Source: Candidatus Mcinerneyibacteriota bacterium (GTDB lineage Bacteria > AUK180 > JAQVHJ01). Taken from it: a DNA stretch of 42,898 nt. A program made the position numbers and the translations under genes. The notes beneath the pieces are model-generated. The model saw only the letters and a list, made by a program, of their open reading frames with translations. It was not told where the DNA came from and made no database searches. This document shows, one piece after another, positions 1 to 7,414 of the stretch. The stretch spans positions 1-42,898 of the forward strand of contig DAOVMD010000001.1 in NCBI GenBank assembly GCA_030630935.1. The letters are read 5' to 3'. Position 1 is the stretch's first letter. Every line of letters begins with the position of its first letter.

Positions 1-238
1 CAAAGGAACGAATATATTTATCCCAGTTTTTTTCATCTTGATAATAGTAGACTTTCTCGTTTTTTTCAATAATTTTCTTCAAATTACTTAATTTATTTCT
101 CATAATGTCCAAGTCAAAAGGAACATTATATTCGTTTCTATAATTATCAGAAAATATTAGAATATAAAAACCTAAATACACCATTGAAAATATAATTAAA
201 ACTACATATAGGGCATTTTTTAATTTAATCTTATTCAT
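1..238 (-). CDS. Membrane-anchored protein of unknown function, 3' end cut by window
   Basis: An open frame runs from an ATG at 238-236 off the left edge of the window, so only the first 79 residues are visible. Residues about 9-30 form one hydrophobic segment after a Lys-rich start (MNKIKLKN), as in a signal anchor. The remaining visible part is charged and rich in Lys, Asn and Tyr and would lie outside the membrane. An AAGGA lies only one or two bases before the ATG, too close for a normal ribosome site, so the start could be different. I recognise no family. The neighbourhood of membrane-anchored polysaccharide proteins makes a cell-envelope role plausible, but this is context only. Confidence 0.6.
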   Translation of the reverse strand, partial: MNKIKLKNALYVVLIIFSMVYLGFYILIFSDNYRNEYNVPFDLDIMRNKLSNLKKIIEKNEKVYYYQDEKNWDKYIRSF

Positions 239-690
239 ATCCTTAATTATTAGATTTTAACTTTCAAAAGAACCTTCAATAAGGTAAAATCTACGTGAGT
301 AATGGGATAAATCAATTGTTATAATGGTTTACCCCACTTAACCAACTGGGTTAAGTTAATAACTCTTAAAAAGGTTATATTATGATAACAAAAAATTCAA
401 CAGAAGTCAAGAAGAAAAAAAGTGTTAGTAGTGTGTATGAACTGTCCAAAAAATTTTGAATAGAGCCGACCTATGAGATGCTGACGGTAATAGCTGGCCT
501 TAAAATGCTCAACAGATTCGTAAACAAGGTTAATTTCTACAGGTTAAGGGAATTTATTCCTAATATAGTATAAATAACCCAATTAAGGGGGATTAAAATC
601 GGGACTAAAGTTCACTTCTGTTAAATTTGTTAACTTTATAGAGAACTAAGAGCAGATACCAGAAAAGAATTGTTTCCAAAGCAAAGTAGA

Positions 691-717
691 GACGCATCGA
701 AGATCTAGCGAAGCGTC
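691..717. repeat. Imperfect palindrome (GACGC...GCGTC)
   Basis: GACGCATCG and CGAAGCGTC flank a central AGATCT, giving an interrupted inverted repeat of about 13-15 bp per arm. No T-run follows on either strand, so it is not a standard intrinsic terminator. The preceding GTAGAGACGCA resembles GTAGACGCAA in the third hairpin of the cluster at 42747-42861, so the two could belong to one family of short interspersed palindromes; this is inference. Confidence 0.4.
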
Positions 718-892
718 AAAGGCTTTCGACCTGACAGTAAGAGTTTAACCCCCCCAAAAAAATTAATAAGGTTTCCACATCTTTTCACTTTTAAAACTCA
801 ATTAATAAAAGATATTACAATATTTATATAGTTTTAGGTAGAATTTTTAGGGGAACTTCCAAAAGAAAAATCATAGTATCACTTTTATTTAC

Positions 893-921
893 TTGAAAAA
901 TCTGTAAAGATTTGTTATAAT
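893..921 (+). promoter_or_regulatory. Sigma70-type promoter of the GT2 gene at 959
   Basis: TTGAAA at 893-898 and a perfect TATAAT at 916-921 are separated by 17 bp. Transcription would start near 928, giving a leader of about 30 nt that contains AGGAAGG before the ATG at 959. Confidence 0.7.
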
Positions 922-958
922 CTATTTTATTAATATAAAGAGGAAGGAACTTTTTAAA

Positions 959-1651
959 ATGAAATTATCAATTGTTATACCTGTTTATAATGAAGAAGAA
1001 ACTGTTGAAGCCGTTATTGATAAGATATCGTCCATTGATAACCTTGGTCTTGAAATCGAAATAGTCGTGATTGACGACGCGTCTGTCGACAATAGTTTAA
1101 ATATTCTAAAAAGGCTTGCTGAGAGACATGACAAGGTTAAGGTTATTGCTCATGCCGTAAATTTTGGGAAAACAGCTGCATTAAACACAGGGTTCAAAGA
1201 TGCGTCAGGAGATATTATAATTATTCAAGATGCAGACTTGGAATATAACCCTGAAGACTACAAATCTCTTATCCAGCCAATCCTTGATGGAAAAACAAAT
1301 GTTGTTTATGGTTCAAGATTCCTTAACCCAAATTTAAAAATGCCATTCTGGTTCAAAGTCGGAAATAAGTTCTTAACTTTCATAACAAATATTCTCTTTG
1401 GATTACACCTAACTGATATGGAAACATGTTATAAGGTTTTTAAAGCACCTGTTTTAGAGGGAATTGAAATAAAATCTAAGGGGTTTGGTTTTGAACCCGA
1501 ATTTACAGCTAAGATTGCAAAAAATAAACATAAGATATTAGAAATACCAATTAGCTATAATAGAAGAGATTATTCAGAAGGGAAAAAGATTATAGTATTT
1601 GATGGAATTGTAGCATTTTTTTCAATCGTTTGGTATAGATTTTTTAATTAA
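959..1651 (+). CDS. GT2 glycosyltransferase, polyprenyl-phosphate sugar synthase type
   Basis: A 230-residue family 2 glycosyltransferase of the dolichyl-phosphate-mannose-synthase/GtrB-like group, which moves a sugar from a nucleotide donor to polyprenyl phosphate on the cytoplasmic membrane face. Visible motifs are MKLSIVIPVYNE at the N-terminus, the nucleotide-binding VIDDAS (Asp39, Asp40), NFGKTAALNTGF at 68-79, and the metal-binding QDADLEY (Asp91-Ala-Asp93). The later DMETCYK and GFGFEPEFTAKIAK motifs are typical of the group. No C-terminal membrane helices are present, as in the short soluble members. It has its own promoter (893-921) and an AGGAAGG ribosome site about 10-12 nt before the ATG. 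A decayed paralogue lies inverted at 2273-2962, so this is probably the surviving copy. A lipid-linked sugar made here could feed the GT-C-like proteins nearby (inference). Confidence 0.88.
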   Translation: MKLSIVIPVYNEEETVEAVIDKISSIDNLGLEIEIVVIDDASVDNSLNILKRLAERHDKVKVIAHAVNFGKTAALNTGFKDASGDIIIIQDADLEYNPEDYKSLIQPILDGKTNVVYGSRFLNPNLKMPFWFKVGNKFLTFITNILFGLHLTDMETCYKVFKAPVLEGIEIKSKGFGFEPEFTAKIAKNKHKILEIPISYNRRDYSEGKKIIVFDGIVAFFSIVWYRFFN

Positions 1652-1766
1652 TCTTTCTTTTTAAAATATCTGTACTTATATATCGTAATCCTAATTTATC
1701 GCTTTCTGAAATACTTAATGAACGCGAAGTTATAGTACCATAAATATAGCAAGTAAAAATAAGAAA
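1644..1766 (-). pseudogene. Short gene fragment, family not recognised
   Basis: A 41-codon open frame without a start codon ends at TAA 1646-1644, overlapping the last bases of the plus-strand glycosyltransferase gene. The reading (TITSRSLSISESDKLGLRYI in its middle) looks protein-like rather than random. It lies downstream of other decayed genes on the same strand and could be the C-terminal scrap of one. I cannot assign a family, and chance is not excluded. Confidence 0.3.
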
Positions 1767-1806
1767 TCAAAGATTAAGTTAGGCGGAAATTTTATTAATA
1801 TTTTTA

Positions 1807-2121
1807 TTAATAGAATTGCTCCTGGGATTTTAGAACCCCAATAAACCAATTAACAAGATTCTCATATCTTGTTTTTTGGGATCAATTTAATATACTATTT
1901 TGATAAACAGTTCTATAGTCAGAAATTGATATCTTTTTATTTAAATAGCCGTTTTCGATACAAAAATCAAAAATCTTTGTTCCTTTATACAGTTAAAATA
2001 ACATGAAATGAGGATAATTTGTCCCAAGCCTGGCATTAAAGATAACAGTATTTAATTCATCTTTAATTTTTTCCAGCCAATTCTTTTCTTCAAAAGGAAT
2101 TAACATTTCTACAATATTCAT
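1807..2121 (-). pseudogene. Remnant of a cobalamin-type radical SAM protein (C-terminal part)
   Basis: One continuous frame of 105 codons from an ATG at 2121 to TAA at 1807 is interrupted by two internal stops: a TAA after MLF (codon 43) and a TGA after NSILN. Read through, it gives the C-terminal half typical of B12-binding radical SAM enzymes: an IPFEEKNWLEKI segment like the usual GLP.ET.E..., then LYKGTKIFDFCIENGYL, matching the family's YPGTK(L/I)YD.C.ENGYL, then a tail like the conserved L(N/K)....R region. The N-terminal cobalamin-binding domain and the CxxxCxxC cluster motif are absent. The gene is therefore dead and truncated. The family call rests on these motifs alone. Confidence 0.6.
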
Positions 2122-2129
2122 AGGGTGTT

Positions 2130-2272
2130 TCCATTAAAAAATAAATTTTCATATTTTGGCTTTAACCTTTCTAATCATATTTTTTCTTATTTATAGGGTA
2201 TCTTGATTAAAGATATCCATTGTCTATTAAAGATCTGGAAATAAATCCTGCTATCAATTCATTTCCACACAT
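2130..2272 (-). pseudogene. Short decayed frame abutting the GT2 pseudogene
   Basis: An ATG at 2272-2270 directly follows the TAA of the GT2 pseudogene and opens a 21-residue reading (MCGNELIAGFISRSLIDNGY...) that ends in TAA, with further in-frame stops afterwards. The tight TAA-ATG junction looks like an old operon boundary, so this is probably the beginning of another decayed gene. No family is recognised. Confidence 0.3.
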
Positions 2273-2962
2273 TTAATACCACCCAAATCTAACTTTTATT
2301 AGAACCCACAGTGCAACGAATCCGCCCTTCCAATTTATTTTTTTACCATCAGCATTTTTCCTGGGATTATATGTAATTGGTACCTCATATATTTTTAAAC
2401 CATTTTTCAATATCTTTGCTGTAATTTCCGATTCTATATCGAAACGGTTACTTTTTAATTTCAGTTTTTCTAAAACTTCACTTGTCAAGACTTTATAACA
2501 AGTCTCCATATCTGATATCCTTCCTCTGAACAGTATATTCGTAACCAGCACCAGAAACTTATTCCCCAGATAAAACAGCAGAGCCCCCTAATTTTTATTC
2601 CCTTTATGGAACCGATTCCCATAAACCACCTTTTTATTCTCTTCTAAAATTGGTATTAATAGATTCTTAATATCTTCTGGATTCAGTTCCAGGTCCGCGT
2701 CCTGAATCAATAAAATATCTCCGGATGCTTTTGAATAACCTTCTCGAACTGCTGCGCCCTTACCGCGATTCCTTTTAAATAACGATATTTTAATATTTGA
2801 TTCTGGGAATTTCCTGACAACACCTGCTGTTCCATCAGTTGAACCATCGTCTACAACAGTTATTTCTTTCTCGATAGGAAGTTGAAGAGATTAAACCATT
2901 TCAACAATTTGTTTAATTGTTTTAATTTCATTATAAACTGGAATTATTATAGATAGCTTAAT
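2273..2962 (-). pseudogene. GT2 glycosyltransferase pseudogene (paralogue of the gene at 959)
   Basis: Reading one frame without indels over 230 codons gives a full-length relative of the intact glycosyltransferase at 959-1651. It has KLSIIIPVYNE, VVDDGSTDGTAG, NRGKGAAVREGY, the catalytic QDADLELNPED and ISDMETCYKVL. Three lesions kill it. The position of the start ATG reads ATT (2962-2960), codon 24 is TAA (2893-2891), and codon 125 is TAG (2590-2588). Only the last 92 codons remain open. The absence of frameshifts suggests recent inactivation by point mutation. It lies in inverted orientation to its functional paralogue, so the pair forms a diverged inverted repeat around the decay zone. 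Confidence 0.85.
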
Positions 2963-2977
2963 ATTTTTTTTAATAAC

Positions 2978-4459
2978 TCATTCATAATTTTCTAATGTTT
3001 TAATCTTAAATTTTCCTTTCTCAAAATATTCTTTACCATATACAGATTCTTCAATATTTATTAAATTAATTTTGTTAATATTGCGCCCCACATTAAGTCC
3101 CATTTCTATTGCATGATCTTGATTATTATAACGGAACAATCCGTTTCTACCGATAACAATTAAGTTTTTGATATTACTTAAATATTCTTTGATGACCTTT
3201 AAGTTCTCTAAATAATTTAATTTATAAATTGGATATGCATCTTTTTCTTTATGAATAAAATAATTCATCACTTCTTTATATTCTATATATTTTAATCGCT
3301 CTAAATGTGGATATACTAAGTGAAATAGTTTATCTTTATCCATATTCCAAATATTATCATGATCGTCACAAAAGAATTCTACAACTAAAGATGTCTTTTG
3401 GGGGGGAGATAAAGAAGAACTAAAATTCTTCGGCTCCATAATCCTACCAAACGGAATTTCTTTATTTGGAAAATAAATCCATTGATCATCAAATATTCGA
3501 GGTTTATCTAATAAAATAATTAAAGAAATATGTGATCTGAATTTTAGGCACTTAAATGCATTGAGTACGGATTGAGGAGGAGGGGGTTCTAATTTTGACA
3601 AGAGTATTGTAATTGGAATTGAAGAAATTACATCTCCATTTATATTTACTTCAAAATGTTTCTTTCCATTAAACAGAATTTTATATATTTTGCAATGATT
3701 ATGATAAATAACCTCGGGAAATGTATTAAATTCAATTTCTCCTCTGTTGCTTTTGAGTATCATCTTTTTCATATATTCATATAACATACTAGAACCAAAT
3801 CTGGGATAATAAAAATAATCGATTAGGGTTTTAGTATTGTTTTTATTTAAAAAGAGATTTTTTAATATTTCGATAATCGATAATTTTTTAATTCTTTGTT
3901 GTGCCCAATCTGCAGATATATGCTTCGGAGATATTCCCCATATTTTCTCAGAATAATTTATCATATTTAAATTTGACAAAGTTTTCCCAAATTCAGAAAT
4001 AAAAAATTCTTCTAGAGAATTTACCTTTTTCTCTCTAGTTAATCTCTTGATTCTTTCATAAATATATTCCAGAATAATTCTACCACTTTTTAAAAATCCA
4101 ATGTTTTTTAATACATTTCCAAGCTTAATAGGATAAAAATAATATTTTCTATCTATATAAAATCGAGTTATTCTCTTAACAGTCAATAATTCATCACCTA
4201 ATAAGTCTTTAACAAAATTTAATATTTCTTTATTCTTTGTAAAAAATCGATGTGGTCCGATATCAGTCTTAAACTCACCATATTCTAAGGTTTTAGATAA
4301 ACCTCCAACATTTGATTCTTTCTCAATTATAAAGACTTTCTTAGATTGATCTTCTAATGTTTTACATGCAGCAGATAAACCTGAAGGTCCAGCTCCTATA
4401 ATTATAACTTTTTTGTCGGGGTTATTCACTTTTAGTTTTATTGTTCTCCAATATCTCAT
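2978..4459 (-). CDS. FAD-dependent amine-oxidase-like oxidoreductase of a polysaccharide locus
   Basis: A 493-residue flavoprotein with an N-terminal Rossmann FAD-binding motif: KVIIIGAGPSGLSAA (GAGPSG at 22-27), the ribose-binding acid in IIEKES, then NVGGLSKT at 51-57. The following DIGPHRFFTK and the central WAQQRIKKLS are typical of a protoporphyrinogen-oxidase/UDP-galactopyranose-mutase-like group often found in sugar clusters beside polyprenyl-phosphate sugar synthases. The C-terminal RNGLFRYNNQDHAIEMG fits the flavin-closing motif of the superfamily. Substrate is unknown; action on a sugar or lipid-linked sugar is inference. The ATG start overlaps the upstream gene by 38 bp and has no clear ribosome site. 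A GTG at 4429 (8-bp overlap, GGAG about 14 nt upstream) is an alternative. It is the last intact gene of the minus-strand group running from 7248. Confidence 0.8.
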   Translation of the reverse strand: MRYWRTIKLKVNNPDKKVIIIGAGPSGLSAACKTLEDQSKKVFIIEKESNVGGLSKTLEYGEFKTDIGPHRFFTKNKEILNFVKDLLGDELLTVKRITRFYIDRKYYFYPIKLGNVLKNIGFLKSGRIILEYIYERIKRLTREKKVNSLEEFFISEFGKTLSNLNMINYSEKIWGISPKHISADWAQQRIKKLSIIEILKNLFLNKNNTKTLIDYFYYPRFGSSMLYEYMKKMILKSNRGEIEFNTFPEVIYHNHCKIYKILFNGKKHFEVNINGDVISSIPITILLSKLEPPPPQSVLNAFKCLKFRSHISLIILLDKPRIFDDQWIYFPNKEIPFGRIMEPKNFSSSLSPPQKTSLVVEFFCDDHDNIWNMDKDKLFHLVYPHLERLKYIEYKEVMNYFIHKEKDAYPIYKLNYLENLKVIKEYLSNIKNLIVIGRNGLFRYNNQDHAIEMGLNVGRNINKINLINIEESVYGKEYFEKGKFKIKTLENYE

Positions 4460-5600
4460 TTTCTAACAATGTTTGATAAATAATTTCAGCGATAATTTGG
4501 TTCCCTTGTTTATTAGTATGAGTATCATCAATAAACAATGTTTTATTTGAATAAATAAATCTTGGGTCTTTATTTATATCTACAAACATAATTTCTTTAT
4601 TATTTAATTTTTCTTTTATTTTCCCAAAATAAGAAGAATATAAATATTTCGCATTTGAATAATAAATTGACCAATCTTTATCCTGGGTTATTTTTATTTC
4701 CAATTTAGATGGGGTTTCTTTCATAACTACCGTTGGTTGTAAAAAAACAATATATTTAAAACTAAATGAGGATGATATTTTTTTCATCTTATAACAATTG
4801 TTTACAAAATATTGGATAATAGTTTCAGCTTTTTTATCTATGTTTTCTTTCGAATACTTTAGATCCATCTCTTTTTCTCTTTGAATTAATTTTTTATTCT
4901 TGAGCTTTATTGATACCTGTCTAAAGATATTGCTTTTGTTTAATAGATTAATAAAACCAAGAATAATATTTTGAAATATTTTTTGATCATTACTTATAAA
5001 TCTTTCAAGAGAATCATCAAGCTCATTATAAAGAGGTGATAAGCCTTGGTAGTTCTCAGTTATAATCCCCCAATTAATATCATTCCAACCCGTTAAAGAA
5101 ATAACAATATCCGGATTATAATCAATCATTTCATGTATTAGCAAAGCAAGTTCTTGCGAAGAGGTATATCCTGGAATTCCACAATTCAGAACCTCAATTA
5201 TGTTGTCTTTTTTTCCAAGCTCTTTAACAATGGTAGTAGAATCATCTTCCCATCCTAAATTAAACATTGATGAGCCTCCTAAAAATATAATTCTAATTTT
5301 ACCCGGGGGTTTAATTTTTGAAAACTCTTCTCCGCGAAACCCCTTTGAATTAATTTTGTATTTTGTTACTCCAGCGATTTTTTCTGTTGAATATCCTTTA
5401 TAAAAAACCAGGGGTTGACTTTGGAGAATGTATTCTCCATAACCTCCATATAATAAATTACCATTGAGTGAAACCATTGCAAATTGTTGTATATTTAAAT
5501 CTTTTATTGGAAATTTTCCAATGACATAATCAATAATCGTAAAAAAGATTAAGATTAAAAGTATTGTCGCTATCTTAAATATAGTTTGTTTAATCTTCAT
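4422..5600 (-). CDS. Membrane-anchored SGNH/GDSL-fold hydrolase or acyltransferase (first of three)
   Basis: A 392-residue protein with one N-terminal membrane anchor (about residues 8-28) and a large outer SGNH domain. The SGNH blocks are visible: IIFLGGSSM with the nucleophile at Ser110, the oxyanion-hole Gly in NCGIPGY, SLTGWND with Asn173, and the C-terminal FIDDTHTNKQG carrying the Asp358/His361 dyad. Such proteins cut or transfer acyl groups on extracellular glycans; the substrate cannot be read here. I chose ATG 5600. A GTG at 5639 would add 13 residues, but that stretch contains a promoter (-10 at 5608-5613), so translation from 5600 on a leaderless mRNA is more likely. The gene sits 43 bp after the GT-C-like gene (5644-7248) and repeats the SGNH/multi-spanning pairing seen twice more in this window. 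Confidence 0.8.
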   Translation of the reverse strand: MKIKQTIFKIATILLILIFFTIIDYVIGKFPIKDLNIQQFAMVSLNGNLLYGGYGEYILQSQPLVFYKGYSTEKIAGVTKYKINSKGFRGEEFSKIKPPGKIRIIFLGGSSMFNLGWEDDSTTIVKELGKKDNIIEVLNCGIPGYTSSQELALLIHEMIDYNPDIVISLTGWNDINWGIITENYQGLSPLYNELDDSLERFISNDQKIFQNIILGFINLLNKSNIFRQVSIKLKNKKLIQREKEMDLKYSKENIDKKAETIIQYFVNNCYKMKKISSSFSFKYIVFLQPTVVMKETPSKLEIKITQDKDWSIYYSNAKYLYSSYFGKIKEKLNNKEIMFVDINKDPRFIYSNKTLFIDDTHTNKQGNQIIAEIIYQTLLENEILENNKTKSE

Positions 5601-5607
5601 AATATAA

Positions 5608-5636
5608 AGTATATCACAAATTAAAAAAAAAGTCAA
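5608..5636 (-). promoter_or_regulatory. Promoter giving a probably leaderless SGNH mRNA
   Basis: On the minus strand TTGACT (5636-5631) and TATACT (5613-5608) are 17 bp apart with a T-rich spacer. The ATG begins at 5600, seven bases after the -10 box, so the predicted transcription start coincides with the start codon. Confidence 0.65.
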
Positions 5637-5643
5637 CACACTA

Positions 5644-7248
5644 CTAGGAATCTTTCTTTCTTAAATATACCTTATATTCCCCGATTGATTTAACACAAAA
5701 ATATTTATGTTTAATGTAAAAATTTAATTGCTTACAATTTCTTATTAATTTTCGAGAATTATATCCATCAAATTTTTCTTCTTCCAGCCAAATGATTAGT
5801 TTTACATTGTTTTTTTCAAGACTTTCTATTATCCTAAGTTGCTTCTCTGTAGTTGGTCTTAAAACCACGTCAATTAATGAATCATAATATGTTGGATTTC
5901 TCCGATTTGTCATGAAATATAATGGAGGAGCACCCCAGGGAACAACAAAAATGTAATCTTCTTCATTTGTATTTGTTAAAATTGTATCCACTAAATCTTG
6001 TGTAATTTTATAGCTCTTTTTTTCTGATGTATAATATTTTGAATGTTGGGATCTTACTATATATATTGGCTTAATTAAAAACTCTAAATCGATTAATGTT
6101 TGTAACACTCCTGTGATACTTATAAGCATAAGAATTGAAATCAACACTCCTTTAATTAATCTAATCGGTTTTTCTTTCTTTTCTAAAAGAATTATCAAAA
6201 AAGCCTGAAAATAAAAAACCGTATTAACTCTAAGGATGTGGTAATAATCAGAGCGACCAAATATCCTTGGTAACATTAAGATTCCCCAAATAATAAACAG
6301 TATAAGAAAGTGTTTTTTGGGTTTTTCTTTTAATAGTAATGACAATGTTAAAACTCCAAAAAACGTAGATATTAAAGGAAATAGATATGTAATTAACATA
6401 AATAGGTAATGTAATAAATGCCTGAGATATTCTGTTGAATTATGATGAAAGGTATGACTTAATAAATATTCCATATGAATTGTTGCTGAATCCATATATG
6501 GCAAACTTGAAACATTGAGGTGTTTTACCGATTCAATTAATGTCTCATTTAAAAATTTACTGAAATAATTTCCCAGATAAAGAAATTCAATAAATAAAAT
6601 TAAAATCATCGGCACAAGAAAAACAATTGTTATTTTAAGTATTCGTGAAAACATTTGTTTTTTATCGTTATAAATATATATCATATATATATATGAGGCA
6701 ATAAAAAATGGTACTATATCATAGAAACTAAAACACATAGAGAAACCGATAAAGATTGAAAAAAGAATTAGATATTTAGTTGTTTGTTGTTTTGAATATT
6801 GAAATAAAAAATAAATAGATACAATTATACAAAGTAAGTGCATTTCTATAAATCCCATCAAACAAAAAATGGAAGATATCCAGGCAGAAAACAGTGAATT
6901 TTTTGAGATATTATTCACCAAAACAAATATTAATACTCCTGCAACTATATATGAAAACCATTCTAAGACTAAAAGCGAAAAGCCATTACCTTGAAATATT
7001 TTCAATATTAATGCTGGAAGTAAAACTTCTCCAGGGGGAAAAAGCAGCCAATAATCAATATATGGCTTTTCGCCAAGTAATATTCTAAATGCATTGTTAA
7101 CATACTCTGCATCATCACCAAAGGGGATATAAAGGCAGACCTGTTTGAATCTTAATAAACTAAATAAGACGAAGAGAAATAAGACTATCAAATGTGGTGA
7201 TATTTTATTTATTGATCTAAACAAATTTTCAAATTCTTTGTTATTCAT
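5644..7248 (-). CDS. Multi-spanning GT-C-like glycosyltransferase (PMT/ArnT type)
   Basis: A 534-residue protein with roughly ten to twelve hydrophobic segments and a soluble C-terminal part (about 420-534). After the first helix (about 21-34) comes YIPFGDDAEYVNNAFRIL, with acidic residues Asp45, Asp46 and Glu48 in the first outer loop, then YWLLFPPGEVLLPA. This is the layout of GT-C enzymes such as ArnT/PMT, which move a sugar from a polyprenyl phosphate carrier to an acceptor outside the cytoplasmic membrane. The acceptor is unknown. A consensus promoter lies directly upstream (7255-7283), with the ATG six bases after the -10 box and no Shine-Dalgarno. The gene is followed at 43 bp by an SGNH protein. 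Individual GT-C families diverge strongly, so the class is likelier than any precise name. Confidence 0.72.
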   Translation of the reverse strand: MNNKEFENLFRSINKISPHLIVLFLFVLFSLLRFKQVCLYIPFGDDAEYVNNAFRILLGEKPYIDYWLLFPPGEVLLPALILKIFQGNGFSLLVLEWFSYIVAGVLIFVLVNNISKNSLFSAWISSIFCLMGFIEMHLLCIIVSIYFLFQYSKQQTTKYLILFSIFIGFSMCFSFYDIVPFFIASYIYMIYIYNDKKQMFSRILKITIVFLVPMILILFIEFLYLGNYFSKFLNETLIESVKHLNVSSLPYMDSATIHMEYLLSHTFHHNSTEYLRHLLHYLFMLITYLFPLISTFFGVLTLSLLLKEKPKKHFLILFIIWGILMLPRIFGRSDYYHILRVNTVFYFQAFLIILLEKKEKPIRLIKGVLISILMLISITGVLQTLIDLEFLIKPIYIVRSQHSKYYTSEKKSYKITQDLVDTILTNTNEEDYIFVVPWGAPPLYFMTNRRNPTYYDSLIDVVLRPTTEKQLRIIESLEKNNVKLIIWLEEEKFDGYNSRKLIRNCKQLNFYIKHKYFCVKSIGEYKVYLRKKDS

Positions 7249-7254
7249 TTCTTA

Positions 7255-7283
7255 ATTATACAGAAATTTAAAAAAAATGTCAA
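7255..7283 (-). promoter_or_regulatory. Consensus promoter, leaderless start for the GT-C gene
   Basis: A perfect TTGACA (7283-7278), a 17-bp spacer and a perfect TATAAT (7260-7255) lie on the minus strand. Only six bases (TAAGAA) separate the -10 from the ATG at 7248, too few for a normal leader with a ribosome site. It is divergent from the promoter at 7369-7397. Confidence 0.78.
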
Positions 7284-7368
7284 CTAGTATTTGGATTTAA
7301 TTTTGCAAATTTTTTAAAAATATATTATAATAAAGTCTTATTTATCTTATATATATTAAAAATTTTCA

Positions 7369-7397
7369 TTGCATTTTTTATTAGAATATTATATAAT
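7369..7397 (+). promoter_or_regulatory. Promoter of the amidotransferase-SGNH operon
   Basis: TTGCAT (7369-7374), a 17-bp spacer and a perfect TATAAT (7392-7397). Transcription near 7404 leaves a leader of only about 11 nt, almost all of it the strong ribosome site AAAGGAGA (7402-7409) before the ATG at 7415. Confidence 0.7.
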
Positions 7398-7414
7398 CAA
7401 CAAAGGAGATTTTA

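Larger units (their letters stand above)
239..958. other. 720-bp stretch without a convincing gene
   Basis: No frame here has coding character over a useful length. It holds a perfect 8-bp stem hairpin at 336-356 (ACTTAACC/GGTTAAGT), an imperfect palindrome at 691-717, and the promoter of the downstream glycosyltransferase at 893-921. A 64-codon plus-strand frame at 382-573 is broken by a TGA at 457-459 and matches nothing I know. The stretch may be old mobile-element or gene debris. Confidence 0.5.

Noticed and set aside
382-573. A 64-codon frame with one internal TGA, considered as a selenocysteine or recoded gene
   Set aside because: TGA is a clear stop elsewhere (for example at 8603-8605). 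The reading has no recognisable motif or homologue, and both strands read equally well.
691-717. Palindrome considered as an intrinsic terminator
   Set aside because: No U-tract follows on either strand and no gene ends close by.
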